In this document: in pieces, positions 25,600 to 36,310 of the stretch
Numbering within the stretch: position 1 is the first letter of the stretch
Layout of the letters: every line of letters starts with the position of its first letter
DNA from: Congeria kusceri
Lineage: Eukaryota > Mollusca > Bivalvia > Myida > Dreissenidae
Direction of reading: 5' to 3'
Length of the DNA stretch: 64,000 nucleotides
Assembly (NCBI GenBank): GCA_027627225.1
Contig: CM051025.1
Location: 74,021,474-74,085,473 of the forward strand
Position numbers and translations under genes: made by a program
Notes under the pieces: generated by a model
Seen by the model: the letters and a program-made list of their open reading frames with translations, nothing else
Told to the model about the DNA's origin: nothing
The model's database searches: none

Positions 25600-28500
25600 C
25601 TGAAATCGTTAATTATTTACAACTTCATAAATCATGTAATTTATTAAGCTATAGAAATCAGTTCACATATATCTCACGTAGAAATCAGTTCACATATATC
25701 TCACGTAGAAATCAGTTCACATATATCTCACGTAGAAATCAGTTCACATATATCACGCGTTTGAAAATTCTTTCCATTGTTTACTATGCACCTCCAAACT
25801 TTCAACCTGAAATCATGCAACAAAGATCCCAATATAGAAATTCCATCATTCCAATAGCACTTATAGTAGATGGAGTTTGTGTTTGCAACAAGGATCTCTG
25901 TCAGTCAACTGGGTAGATTGTGCTATTTGCTTCCCATCTTTGCACCTTCGTCATCATGCCTATTTGAATTACATATGCAAAAACTAGCATTTCTAAGACC
26001 ACATGTCTAGGGGCAAAGGCTGCTATGCTTATTTACAGAGACCATGTTTAAATGAATACTAACGAAGAAGTGATTGATTCAAGACTTTGGATGTTGAATT
26101 AGGTCTTATCATTTATCCGAATTGTACACATATAATAATCAGACAATTCACAGAGATTTCTGTAGGTTACATAAAATGAACTTGCCATTTGTCTTACACA
26201 TTGTATCTGGATTGACATCCTCCCAACCCTACCTACCCTCTCTACCTCATTAACTGGCAAATGAAGCATTTCTCTAATAGACTGACATACACATGAATCA
26301 AAGAATACCCGCTGCTTATAGAATGTCTACATTTTGCCTCCTTGAATGGGAACTGTGCTTAAATAAATGGAAAATCCAGTACAATTTATAATAACCTAAT
26401 TATATTATGCATCTTCACAATTATATACTTTAACAGAAGTACTGAAGAAATACAAATTATTTACTGATGACTACAAATTCATCCATTAAAATGTCTAGAT
26501 TTGAAAAGATATTAGACTATTTAAAATGTTTTGTCAAAAGATCTTTACATTATTTTCTCCAATAATCATTGATTAGTAATGCAATCTGAGAAATGTCTGC
26601 CGAATTCCTTCAGCAACTAAACTCATAAACAAATGTCACAGAAATAATTTGGAAATTTGCATTTGCAATAAAACATGCCAAAGGCTGAATAAAATGTGCA
26701 ATGAAATTCCAAAATACATGTAATTTACATATTCTAGTTTTAATAAAATTTTAATATATCTGAATGCCGTCAATGTACACAATGTTTTACTGTCAAAGAC
26801 ATTCATCTATTTGATTGCTATTGACAATTATGATGACTAACAACAAACAAAACAGTGTGGTGTGATAATTAAATTGACTTCAACATGGCCAGATTTATTC
26901 TTGCAGACATATAAAATTAAAGTTAATTATTCCCGTAAAAGGTAGTTCACTATAACGGTCAAGATATACATATATCTATATATATCACATTACAGTAAGT
27001 TTAAAAAAAATAATGCATACAACTGACATCTTCTGGAGTATACTGTCGTTCTACAGAGGAATTTGCTTCGTGATGGTTAAGGTGCGTGCCTTATTTCTCA
27101 AATGCCACCCCCCCCCCCCTTACAGCCTACCTACCGCTTCAATGCAGGTTGTCTGTCCTCTGTTTTCCTCGTACAATCCCTGCGCTTGTGATCAAGACTG
27201 CCACAGACATGGCAACCTAAAACAGAGTCTTCAGCTGACAAACTAGATGGAAGTGTCAAAATGAGATACCTAAAACAGAGTCTTCAGCTGACAAACTAGA
27301 TGGAAGTGTCAAAATGAGAGTCTTCAGCTGACAAACTAGATGGAAGTGTCAAAATGAGATACCGATTACAACATATTCAAATAGAGACTGTTTGACCCTC
27401 AGCTTATAATGTTTGTAAAAAGTCGATAAATAAGATAAAAACCATTGTATTTGCAGTGTTTGCAGTATTTTTGCTGACAGGTCACAGAAGTAAGACGTTA
27501 TATGCATATATATGAGGCATATCATAGGAAAACCAGACTTAATGCATGTGCGTAAAATGTCGACACTTGCCAGTTTTATGGTATTTTCCGTTTCGTGGTA
27601 GTCTATTCTAAACATAAATCCACTGTAGACAGAAAGTGTCCTCCAATATTAGCCTGTGCTAATCCGGGACGAGACATTACGCACATGCATTAAGCCCGTT
27701 GTTCATAAGGAGTCTGTGTCAAAATACAGAAAAACTCTAGCCTTTCTTCCGTGTATCAGAGCACTTGTGTGTGTTGATATCACAGATGTTGCAGGTATCA
27801 CAATGGACTCTGGACGGTTTCACACAGCGACCACACTTCTCACAGTGCCTGTACGTGGGGCCATCCTGGAACAGGGATAGAAAACATTGATCTGATGATC
27901 CTGAAATCTAAAAGTATAATTTAACTCCGGAATTGTTTTTTATATTTAACTTCTCACTAGTCAAAAAACGTAAGTATTTTTAGTAACAGTTATCAAATAA
28001 ACCTCACTGTCTCATGACAACTAATGTTGTTTTCTTAATCATTTAATATATTCATGCATAAAGGTCAGTGTCAAGTTAACTTTTTCTAGTTATATTTCCT
28101 CAGTTCGATATAAATGCAATGGGGTCTGAGGATAAATGTTTGAAATTAAAATAAGCAGCACTTGTTACACAGGCGATTTTTATGCCAGGTCATTCATAAA
28201 TACTAAAAGAATACATGTATTAAAAAAATTAAAACCATGCTGTAACAAAAAAGGCTGGGCTTATATCTTTCAAATGACCTTCATAGACTTGTTGGACTTG
28301 TGTACATGTACCTACTTTTGTGGTGCAGGCGGCACACAGTTCACAGTGTCTGTTAGCTGAGCTGCTATACCTGTCACAGGATGGACAGTACCTGCAGAGG
28401 GAAACATCTATAAGTCAACATACACAGCTCTAAACCTCTCACAGGATGGACAGTACCTGCAGAGGGAAACATCTGTAAGTCAACATACACAGCTATCAAG

Positions 28501-31500
28501 GTTGGAGCATGAAACTGTTGTTTCTGCTTAACCTCTCACAGGATGGACAGTACCTGCAGAGGGAAACATCTGTAAGACAACATACACAGCTATCAAGGTT
28601 GGAGCATGAAACTGTTGTATCTGCTATAGAAATGTTAAGCAGAAACAGCAGTTTCACACCCAACCTTTGCAGTATGTGTAATATTATATTAAATGTTAAC
28701 ACAAATATTGCATTCAGAATATCAGAACATGATGATTTCTTTCCTATAAATACATCCACATTTTGGTAAGTATACTATAATGAACAAGATGAGAAGAAAA
28801 TGTGACATCATACCTTCAGTGATGTCACACATGTGAAGCACATGTTTGCCCTGTAACTACTATGTGTTTATTCTAATGAAAGATCATATTTCATTTTCAA
28901 TCGATCCACAGTGAAATTATCGTAGTACCATTCACTTTTATTCTCCAGTCTTTCAGCACATAGCATGACATAATTTCCAACCTACCAGTATCCGTCAGCT
29001 TCTGGCAGAGGAACATCACCTGGGTGCACATTGGTGAAAATACGCACAGGGGACCCCTTCTTTCTGCCCTTGTCCCCTCGAAACAAGGCATGATTGTCAT
29101 AGTCCACCTAGAAGGACATACGTGTATAAAGCCATTCAATACATACATCAACATCACTGTTTATCAAGCCAATCAAATTTAAATTTCATACATCTGTGTA
29201 CTTTGTATAAGTACTACAATGTATTTAGCCAATCAAAGTAAAAAATATACATCAACATGTACATTGAATTGTTATTATATATTACATCCTACCACTCCTT
29301 GTCTCAAGTTTTAAAGATTACGAAGGTGTTTTAATTCAGCAAATGATCCTGAGTTTACAATCCAGTACATAGGACTGCTGTTGGGTAGTCAGTTTGACCC
29401 AATATTGTTAAAGAGTCAGTATTCACATACATGTAAGGTCAAACTTTGGATCAGCAAAAGTCATTACGAATTCACCGCAACTTCAAAATAACAAAGTTCA
29501 GCCTTATTGTACAAGGTATTATTATACAGATAATGAAAGACAGTCTACAGACGGATAATTAGTAAGAAAGATACATTGAGATGTCATAGCAATTGACAAG
29601 AGGCTGCATAGCAAATGCTAAATTAGCCATGTTCAGACAGCATACCTTGTAGTCCAACATGGCGAATGATGGACATGTATCCAGCACCCTGTGCTCCATG
29701 AAATAGGGGAAGAACCAAAACACTGACATTGCACTGCTCAAATCAGACCCTGCAAATATGGAGATATACCCGTACCTGCTAACTGGCAGATCACATTATT
29801 GCAAAACCCGTATTTGAGCAGTGTACATGGCTTCAAAATTTCAACTCCAAAACAAAATACGATAACAGACTTCCAAGCATATTAAGGGGGCCAATCTTTA
29901 GAGTAAAATATTTATGAATATTGAAGACAGACAGGCATTTATCAACCTTTCATTCTAACATGACATGCCCAGATTTTTCTCTAGACAAAGAACAAAATCT
30001 ACCCTTATTAACTCTCCAGAACTTTAAAAACATGAGAAAATAGTCCCAAATGAAGGCATTTGTTCAGTTTTTATGAAAGAAAGTGACTTAATAAAGAATT
30101 GGTACCAATGAATAATATCATTGTAACTGCAGTGATGCATGTGCAAAAGTTTGCACTGGTATGTGAGCAGAACATAGTGAAATGTAGTTTTCATTTTAAC
30201 TGCAAAATTTGTTTGTTAGAACATGTTAGAATCAAATTAATTATCATTGTTTATTGGTAAATAAACAACAGTTTATCGTTTTGATGCGCAGTTATTTAAC
30301 CATTCGGGCAAACACACTCGTGGTTACAAATTTACGCACCAGAACTCCACACCGTTGTTTGTTAGAAGATACATAATTTATAATAAAATTATTCCCTAAT
30401 TCAAAACGATAAGGGTACAAATGCACAATAACATGACGGTTTCTACTTATAACTTAGACTGATAGTGGCATTTCTAACTACGTAAAACGATGTTAGCAAA
30501 TTACGTGAACAGTTCTCTGTTTGTTAAGCAATTACCTTGACCCGCACATGACCACTCATTTTGTATTTTACAGATTGTAGCATTCAAAGCTTCGACCATG
30601 ATGCCAAAAGGGGGGTCTATTACCGTGGCAACCTTTTTCCTACCAGTTCCTGAGATGAAATCCTCATAAGTAACTCTCTCCGCTTCGAAGAAATGATGGT
30701 TAAGCATGTTATACCGACAGAATTTGGAGGGAGAATATATCTGAAGCTGAAACAAATGTAAATATGACAACAAGTTTCCATTTATAAAGAGCAAAACATG
30801 TTAATTAAAACATTATCCCAGTCACACTGCAACTGTCTGTATGACATGATACATTGAGCTCTATTTTAAACTGGCATAACTCTCATTAAAAGCGAACATT
30901 AAACCACTGACATTTGAATTTAAATAAGTAATTTCTAAACAACAATTTATAATCAATTTATGGTACTGTTTAATTATTTATTTATAATTCAATTATTTAT
31001 TTGAATAATCTAATCAGGTATTACGCAATTTACAAAAACCAAGCAATCTAATCACCACATTGCTCAGTCATGTCATTGCCCAAAACATATTTAAAGTGCA
31101 ATGCACTACCTAAACAATAATAAAACTAATTACATGTATTATAAAGATTCCATAAAATAAATCATTCCTAATATTAGTTCCTGATACATAAAATTGGCAA
31201 AATGCCCTGTTTCAGTAAAAATCTGATTAATTGGAAACTGACTATACCAAAAAAGTGAAATGGTTAAAGCATTGTTTTCTTTTTCAAAATATCTGTGGTC
31301 AAAATCAGCTTACATATCTGTGGTCTAGGTCTAGAAGGAGACTTGTTAAATCATGAGCACAGTCCGTCAGTCTTCTCTGAACTGCTTCATGAATCCTAGA
31401 AGTAATGCATCTTTTATTATATCCATAATTTAAATAGTGACTGGTACTTTGCTTTAACAGTTAATATAACCAAAATTATAAAGACCACATGTAATGCAAC

Positions 31501-34500
31501 TAAGCATTCAACTTAAGAGTCAAAGGTAGACAACTCCATTGGCAATATGCAAAACATAACAAAACACTTAACAAAATAAACTATGGCAGAGACGTATCAA
31601 TTTATTGGTCTTTATACTTTCGAAACATTGAACATTATCAAAAAGCTTTAACCTTGGCCGGACGGACTAATGGACAGACAGACAGAGGAATGGTTTGATC
31701 TTAATATGCCCATCTTCGGTTGCATCAAAAGGATGTTACTTAGAACAAAGACTTATTATACAACACGATATGGCTCTGCTAAGAATGACTATTTTTGCAA
31801 GACGGTAGATTCGACATACATGTACAATGAAGGAAATGTTTAATGTTTATTTATTTTACTATTGAATAGTCATTAATTGTAACTTATTACACTGGGGCAG
31901 TGCCTAAATCCGCCACATTTGGGGGGTATTTTTACGATATTTTCAAAAGTTGTTTACTGATTGACATAAAAATTCACATAAATCAAGTTAGGTTTAATAT
32001 GCATTTACTGGCGTGTTTTGGTTACGTTTCAAATACTTGGCAATGAAAAATATTTATTGAAATTTTTGAAGGCCTAAACAGTGTTAAAAATGAGCGTGGG
32101 AAATCCGCCATCCCTCTTTAAAATGTTCAAATTGCTCAAAAATAATATTATTTAATGAATTCTGTTTTCAAAGCAATTTCTATTGACTTCTATTGACAAA
32201 ACCCCCTTTTTGTTTATTAAAGGTTCATTTTCTTGTGTTTAAAATAAAAACAGTGATCCGAAGTTGCTTGGTGAAAATCGTAGATCAGGAACCGTGACAT
32301 GCTTATTCAACATTTGACTATATTGCTCTTATTTAATTTTCTATATTAAGCAGCTTGTTGTCTGTTGTTAATACAATGTTTCAATTTCTTCCCAATACTC
32401 ATTTGTTCTTATAAAAATAGCTCTGAAACTGAGGCCCTGAGTGCATGTGGGACAAATAATGAGGTTTTGAGTAGCGAGATATTTGCGCTCTTAATATGCA
32501 GTTTTTTCCGCATGTTATTGTATGTAATGCCAATGAATAATGGTTATTTTTATGCTGCACATGCTCACATGGACATAATATTAAAACACGATAATTTAAT
32601 TTTATCATGGACATCATGCGGGGCCTCAAAACTGCGCACGCGCAGTATGAAATAGATTACCCGCATGCAGTTTGTTTGCATTTAGGGGTTATGTACAAAA
32701 TAATTGGATTAAATAATAATTTATACACAAATCAAGATGAAAACTCGTCAGCATTGTTAAGGGAAAGTATCTGATTGACTGAGATCAACAAAATAGAAAT
32801 CGCCGGTAAAAAAACGCTTATTTGGATGGGATGGCGGATTTAGGCAAATGGCGGATTTAGGAACTGCGCCAGTACATGTAAATTAATTAGAAATAGAAAT
32901 ATTAAAACAAATCAATAAAGTCATAGTTAACAACATGCAGCTCCAGTTGCCTACCTCGGACAGCCAATGCATAACACATGGGTGATCTTCAACCTTGACA
33001 ATGTCTCCAGAACAAAATCCACTGTTTTGTCACTGAACAAATACTGCTGAAATTGGAAATATAAAATGTGTGTTTAAAGCCAAGACACAAGACATTACCA
33101 ACACTGTGACACATAGAACTATTCAATATTTGTAAGACAGCCTTGCAAACTAAATGTATCAATGTTTCTGTATTCTGCTCGTATTAAAAATATGCATTAT
33201 TCTGGTAATAAATGGTCATCAAAGGCAAGATTCGCTTGTACAAATGATGAACCAATACTTTTGTCTTTAACATTCTCTGAAATTGAAATTGGTATACAAC
33301 CTAAAACTTTGGAATGCTTATAAATGCAGCAACGATATTTACTAATGAAGTTAAAGCATATAAGATATGTTAATTTACCTATGAATAATGTAAACTGGAA
33401 ATTACATTAAAATCAAATTTTGATACTTTCTTACTGCAAATGTTTTGTTGTCCTCCAGTGGTGAGAACAACAAAGTGGGTGTCTTCAGCAGCTTATTTGG
33501 TATGGGATTCCGCAAGACGTGGCCCATACCTTTGTGTGTATCCACTTCCTTTTGCAGGAGAAGCAGCCCACAGTTGACACAGATAAATCTTTTTGATTTA
33601 TCCATCCTTTTAACTTTGAAATATCTAAAAAAATTAATATACCAGTATATACATTATTTTATCTCTAAAAAGGAAAGCTATATTGTTTAATATACAGCTG
33701 AACCCAGTTATCTCGAACTCGGTTAAGTCGAATTTCCGGTAAAGTTGAAGTAGAGACACATTCCCAATTGTCTGTCAAAGTAAATTTTCAATCCAAACCT
33801 GTATTTTCACATGTATTATTGTTTATCTCGAAGTGTCAATGCATTTCGCAGCTCAAATCCGATAATAGCCTAATGGCAGACCCCTGTCAAAGTTTTTCAC
33901 ACATTGCAAACATGTTAGCCCATGTTCACTAAGTATCCTTGATCGGGGTTGCGTGCGCTTTAATTTAATAATTATTTGTTAATTGATGGCGACATCACTG
34001 GACGCACTGGCAGGATACGGAACAGTCATAAGATTCCTCGCAGAGCTGCTTGGTACCGAAGATATGATTAACAGATTTGATGACATCTATCACTTTATTA
34101 AACAAACACTTTATCTGTTCAACAACCTCTCCAAATAGAAAGACAAAACTTTGTTAATAAAAACTGAGTTTCCCAATATGTGTGCTATGTTATTTGTGCT
34201 ATGAATCATATGTTTGTTTATATGAGGCGTCATGGGAAAACCGGTCTTAATGCATGTGTGTAGTGTCGTCCCGGATTAGCCTGTGCAGTCCGCTCTTTCC
34301 GCCTACAGTGGATTTATGTTTAGAAGAAACTTCCTTAAAACAGAAAATACCATACAAGCGGAAAGTGCCGTCCTGGACTGCACAGGCAAATCCGGGACGA
34401 CACTGCGCACATGCATTAAGACCGGTTTTCCCACAACACACCTCATATCATGCTTTGATGTGTATGTTTAACTTGTTATGTTTTGTGTTGAAAGTCCACA

Positions 34501-35133
34501 GAAATTGCATTTATTATATTAATAAATGCAATAGTCAAATAAAACATCAAAATAAAAATTGTAAAAATAATATCTTCTTATTATAATGACAGGCGAAAAG
34601 TTAGCATTGCCAAACAGTTAAATGTAACCTAATGCTAATTTCACAACGTTGGAGTTCAGATAAGTCAAACTATGGATATCTTGAAGTCGCTACTGCATTC
34701 CCATCGACTTCGAGATAGAGGTACAGCTGTACAAGCCTAATTGAAAACTCCTCAAATTTGTAACAAAAAGGACATGATTGACAGACAAAATTAAAACTAC
34801 ATTTTAAACCTATTTCTCAACATATTACACTGCAGAAAGAATTAAGACTTTCTTTGCATGTCACTTATGAGGTGGTTTGACAAAATACTTGATTTTAAGA
34901 CCAAGTCTGGTAATACAATTCAAACTACCTTTTCCTCATCACAGCATGATTGACAGATGGCCAGAGCTCAGGCATACACAAGCACTTCTGTCTGATGTCA
35001 CCCTGTTGATCTGGCTTCTCATCATCCCATTGGAAAAAGGGGCATGACTTTCTGTCACGAAATGCAGAGCACGCAAAGAATTGCCTCTCCTTCCCTGAAG
35101 CAACATCATACCGCTTGAACAACAAAGTGGGTC
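25533..35133 (-). CDS. ZCCHC4: ZCCHC4-type rRNA N6-adenine methyltransferase (11 exons; first exon not found)
   Basis: Eleven exons on the minus strand join in frame into 451 codons: 35133-34929, 33624-33435, 33046-32955, 31395-31314, 30746-30536, 29749-29646, 29107-28986, 28391-28316, 27865-27742, 27216-27135, 25599-25533. Domain order matches human ZCCHC4, which methylates one adenine of 28S rRNA: GRF zinc finger ([16 protein letters not shown]), C2H2-like finger (CVNCGLLLL...H), methyltransferase core with DPPFG in [13 protein letters not shown], the [14 protein letters not shown] block, VDYDNHALF, two Cys/His-rich zinc modules, a CCHC knuckle ([14 protein letters not shown]) and a basic tail ([10 protein letters not shown]). 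All junctions are GT-AG except the exon 9 donor, which is GC. The 5' exon, which should supply the CPHG start of the GRF finger and the ATG, was not found up to about 39 kb. Introns hold several transposons. Expected site of action is the nucleus/nucleolus. Confidence 0.95.
25652..25760. repeat. 27-bp tandem repeat, four copies
   Basis: The unit TAGAAATCAGTTCACATATA plus TCTCACG occurs four times without spacers, the last copy slightly altered. It lies in the last ZCCHC4 intron, about 50 bases upstream of the terminal exon's acceptor. The lack of spacers rules out a CRISPR array. Confidence 0.95.
27135..27216 (-). CDS. ZCCHC4: ZCCHC4 exon: CCHC zinc knuckle
   Basis: After the acceptor CTGTTTTAG the exon reads [20 protein letters not shown], then RQPALKR, the knuckle that gives the family its name (CxxC....H....C). 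Donor AAGCG|GTAGGT; without splicing the frame ends at once in TAG. The acceptor region is repeated in the upstream intron. Confidence 0.9.
27217..27358. repeat. Tandem duplications at the ZCCHC4 exon 10 acceptor
   Basis: A ~50-bp unit (GAGTCTTCAGCTGACAAACT followed by AGATGGAAGTGTCAAAATGA) occurs three times, near 27225, 27274 and 27319. The second copy also repeats CCTAAAACAG, which on the minus strand is the polypyrimidine/acceptor sequence CTGTTTTAG|G. A decoy acceptor therefore exists about 50 bases upstream of the real one. Confidence 0.9.
27511..27700. mobile_element. Palindromic MITE, copy 2 (partial)
   Basis: Left end TATGAGGCATATCATAGG, central TTTTATGGTATTTTC block and right-hand GCTAATCCGGGACGA are all present, but the left inner palindrome is deleted and the right terminus is lost after ATTAAGCCCG. 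It sits in a ZCCHC4 intron beginning about 40 bases beyond the exon 9 donor. Confidence 0.8.
27742..27865 (-). CDS. ZCCHC4: ZCCHC4 exon: second Cys/His zinc module; unusual GC donor
   Basis: Reads [20 protein letters not shown], then [20 protein letters not shown] and K. The acceptor TTCCAG is normal. At the 3' end the sequence is AAAG|GCTAGA: no GT is available, but a GC donor leaves a phase-1 G that joins GT of the next exon to give Gly, continuing as GCHVCG. If the donor is not used the frame reads KKG then TAG at 27739-27737. Confidence 0.9.
28316..28391 (-). CDS. ZCCHC4: ZCCHC4 exon: first Cys/His zinc module
   Basis: Reads [20 protein letters not shown], then ACTTK, giving CxxC...HCxxCxxC. 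Acceptor CTCTGCAG, donor AAA|GTAGGT. The beginning of this exon with its acceptor is tandemly copied twice more in the upstream intron (28429-28625). Confidence 0.93.
28361..28655. repeat. Triplicated acceptor/exon start of ZCCHC4 exon 8, with inverted repeat
   Basis: The block CACAGGATGGACAGTACCTG plus CAGAGGGAAACATCT appears three times, starting near 28375, 28440 and 28539. On the minus strand each copy gives CTCTGCAG|GTACTGTCC, a full acceptor plus the codons for YCPSC. Only the lowest-coordinate copy continues into a complete exon. An inverted repeat of 22 bases with one mismatch (GAAACTGTTGTTTCTGCTTA and its complement) lies at 28511-28532 and 28634-28655. Confidence 0.9.
28986..29107 (-). 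CDS. ZCCHC4: ZCCHC4 exon: VDYDNHALF and nucleic-acid-contact region
   Basis: Reads [20 protein letters not shown], then [20 protein letters not shown] and part of a Trp codon. Acceptor CTTCTAG, donor ACTG|GTAGGT. The Trp is completed by the first base of the next exon. Confidence 0.95.
29646..29749 (-). CDS. ZCCHC4: ZCCHC4 exon: FFPYFMEHR block
   Basis: Reads [20 protein letters not shown], then [15 protein letters not shown]. It is strongly similar to the conserved late strand of the ZCCHC4 methyltransferase domain. Acceptor ATTTGCAG, donor TACAAG|GTATGC. Confidence 0.95.
30536..30746 (-). CDS. ZCCHC4: ZCCHC4 exon: catalytic DPPF exon
   Basis: Starts [20 protein letters not shown] and continues to [24 protein letters not shown] is the catalytic motif IV of N6-adenine methyltransferases and is intact. 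Acceptor TTTGTTTCAG, donor TCAAG|GTAATT. Length 211 bases, ends in phase 1. Confidence 0.95.
31314..31395 (-). CDS. ZCCHC4: ZCCHC4 exon: methyltransferase domain (LLLDLDHRY)
   Basis: Reads [20 protein letters not shown] followed by LDLDHRY, corresponding to the second beta strand with its acidic residue. Acceptor CTTCTAG|G, donor TAT|GTAAGC. The phase fits both neighbours. Confidence 0.9.
31646..31745. repeat. Tail fragment of a dispersed repeat
   Basis: Contains AACCTTGGCCGGACGGACTA and GACAGACAGACAGAGG, resembling the GGACGGACAG tail of the element at 7870-9490. Lies in a ZCCHC4 intron. Confidence 0.45.
31890..32873. mobile_element. Non-autonomous DNA transposon with TIR GCAGTGCCTAAATCCGCCA
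   Basis: The left end ACTGGGGCAGTGCCTAAATC matches the complement of the right end (GGATTTAGGAACTGCGCCAGT) over about 26 bases with two or three differences, followed by CGCCA on both sides. The motif AAATCCGCCAT recurs internally at 32103 and, inverted, near 32831, and the right end is partly doubled. No transposase frame was seen. Flanking TA dinucleotides fit a Tc1/mariner-like origin, but this is a guess. It lies in a ZCCHC4 intron. Confidence 0.75.
32955..33046 (-). CDS. ZCCHC4: ZCCHC4 exon: start of methyltransferase domain
   Basis: Reads [20 protein letters not shown], then [11 protein letters not shown]. The VLCIGCPR stretch is the first beta strand and glycine loop where S-adenosylmethionine binds. 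Bounded by TTTCAG|CAG and CCGAG|GTAGGC. Confidence 0.93.
33435..33624 (-). CDS. ZCCHC4: ZCCHC4 exon: C2H2-like zinc finger
   Basis: The acceptor TTTTTTAG is followed by ATATTTC, which completes the Arg codon split with the previous exon. It reads [20 protein letters not shown], then a His pair (DTHKGMGH), then [13 protein letters not shown] before GCA|GTAAGA. The CxxC...H...H arrangement matches the second finger of ZCCHC4. Ends in phase 0. Confidence 0.92.
33691..34731. mobile_element. Pogo/Tigger-like non-autonomous element with nested MITE
   Basis: The left end is TA-CAGCTGAACCCAGTTATC with TCGAACTC following. The right end complement is CAGCTGTACCTCTATCTCGA, and TA follows the right end. 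CAG-starting termini with a tCTCGAA phrase and a TA target are typical of pogo/Tigger elements. Inside, an ATG at 33986 opens a 50-codon frame ending at 34138 ([16 protein letters not shown]...), perhaps the 3' remnant of a transposase-encoded protein. The palindromic MITE at 34221-34447 is nested within it. The whole lies in the intron after the ZCCHC4 GRF exon. Confidence 0.7.
34221..34447. mobile_element. Palindromic MITE, copy 3 (nested)
   Basis: The ends TATGAGGCGTCATGGG and AACACACCTCATAT are inverted repeats. The cores GTCGTCCCGGATTAGCC and AATCCGGGACGACACT are present, and the element is shortened in both halves relative to copies at 36311 and 55041. It is inserted in the pogo-like element, so it is the younger of the two. 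Confidence 0.85.
34929..35133 (-). CDS. ZCCHC4: ZCCHC4 exon: GRF zinc finger
   Basis: The exon begins after the acceptor GTTTCAG with the second base of a Gly codon and reads [20 protein letters not shown], then [20 protein letters not shown]. These are the hallmark residues of the GRF finger, which binds nucleic acid and packs on the methyltransferase domain. It ends AAAAG|GTAGTT in phase 2. The upstream Cys-Pro-His-Gly lies on a missing exon. Confidence 0.92.
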
Positions 35134-36300
35134 CTGAAACAGTTGTGAATTTTGCCATACATAATCTATACCCACAAAGGACATGTTCCTAATAATACAA
35201 CATAATTATGTTCACTATATTAAATGTAACGATGCAATTTACCATATGACAAGACTTGAATGTCACGCATGTTTTGCTATTCAGAAAGCTAGGACTTAAT
35301 TGCTTGATGAAGATATTGTAAAAACATTTGTACCGGTATACTGTCAACAGTGCAGGGATCATATTATTTCGGTTTTGCCGGTCTGAGACCGATTGGGTTT
35401 GATAAGGACCGACTCAAATGCCTAATAATAGGTCCGACCATTTTTCTTAAATTCCCCATTCCATATAAAATCATGATAATCGCCTGAATTCAATACAAAA
35501 CTAACACGTTTTATGGCCCCAATTCCCTGTAAGTGCTAAAACCTGTCGATCAGTGATTCATAAATGACCCAAGTGGTGTCATTATTGATAATTGGTGTAT
35601 TTTGCTGCAGCTTGCTGATAGTGTTACATATATAACTGACACATATCGGTCTCTGACGTGGACATCAGAGTGTACTAGTTTCTTCACGATAAAATCGTGC
35701 CCAGCTACTATAGAGTGATCATAGCAAGCGCACGTAGTCCTTGTCAAAAATGTGCATGTGCTGCATATATTCTGTTCTGCCTATAATATGTTATAAGGAT
35801 ACAAAATATTCATAGTGGTATACAATCTATTTAAAATAAAAAATATTGTTGTACAAAATATTTTGATAGAATTAAAGTGTGTTTTCTGTTTGGTTTATAA
35901 TGACATTAATGACGTCATGTTCGAGATTTAATTAGTACAGTAACCATATTGTATTACATTATATTTAAACTTTAGTTAAGTTAAACTTATAAAATAGACA
36001 TGGAAATTAAAATTAATTGAAGTTAAAGATGTGGAAACATTGCAATTAATTGTAAAACAAAATTTTGGACATTCCTAATTGTACGGATACACAAAATTCG
36101 CATACAGAAAGGGTGTTCATATTGTATTGCATTATTTGTGAACTTTGTGAAATACAACTCATAACAGACATGGCAGTAAATATTTATTGAATTTTAAGAT
36201 CTTAAACATTAACATATTTTCGGACATGCCTTCTTTTGGGATACACATAATTCAGATACAACATGAGCGTAACAGGCAGACATCAGGTCTGATTGGCTTT
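35134..36300. other. ZCCHC4: Upstream side of ZCCHC4; first exon expected but not found
   Basis: The missing first exon should end in a codon series for Cys-Pro-His-Gly followed by GT on the minus strand. I looked for the complement of this pattern here and on to about 39 kb and found none. The sequence is A+T-rich, with a stretch at 35350-35500 that reads like an old repeat terminus without a second copy here. Confidence 0.4.
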
Positions 36301-36310
36301 ACAGAAAAAT

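Noticed and set aside
25652..25760. CRISPR-like repeats
   Set aside because: The four 27-bp units abut with no spacers and lie in an intron of an animal gene.
27013..27246. Plus-strand 77-codon ORF
   Set aside because: Antisense shadow of the ZCCHC4 CCHC-knuckle exon.
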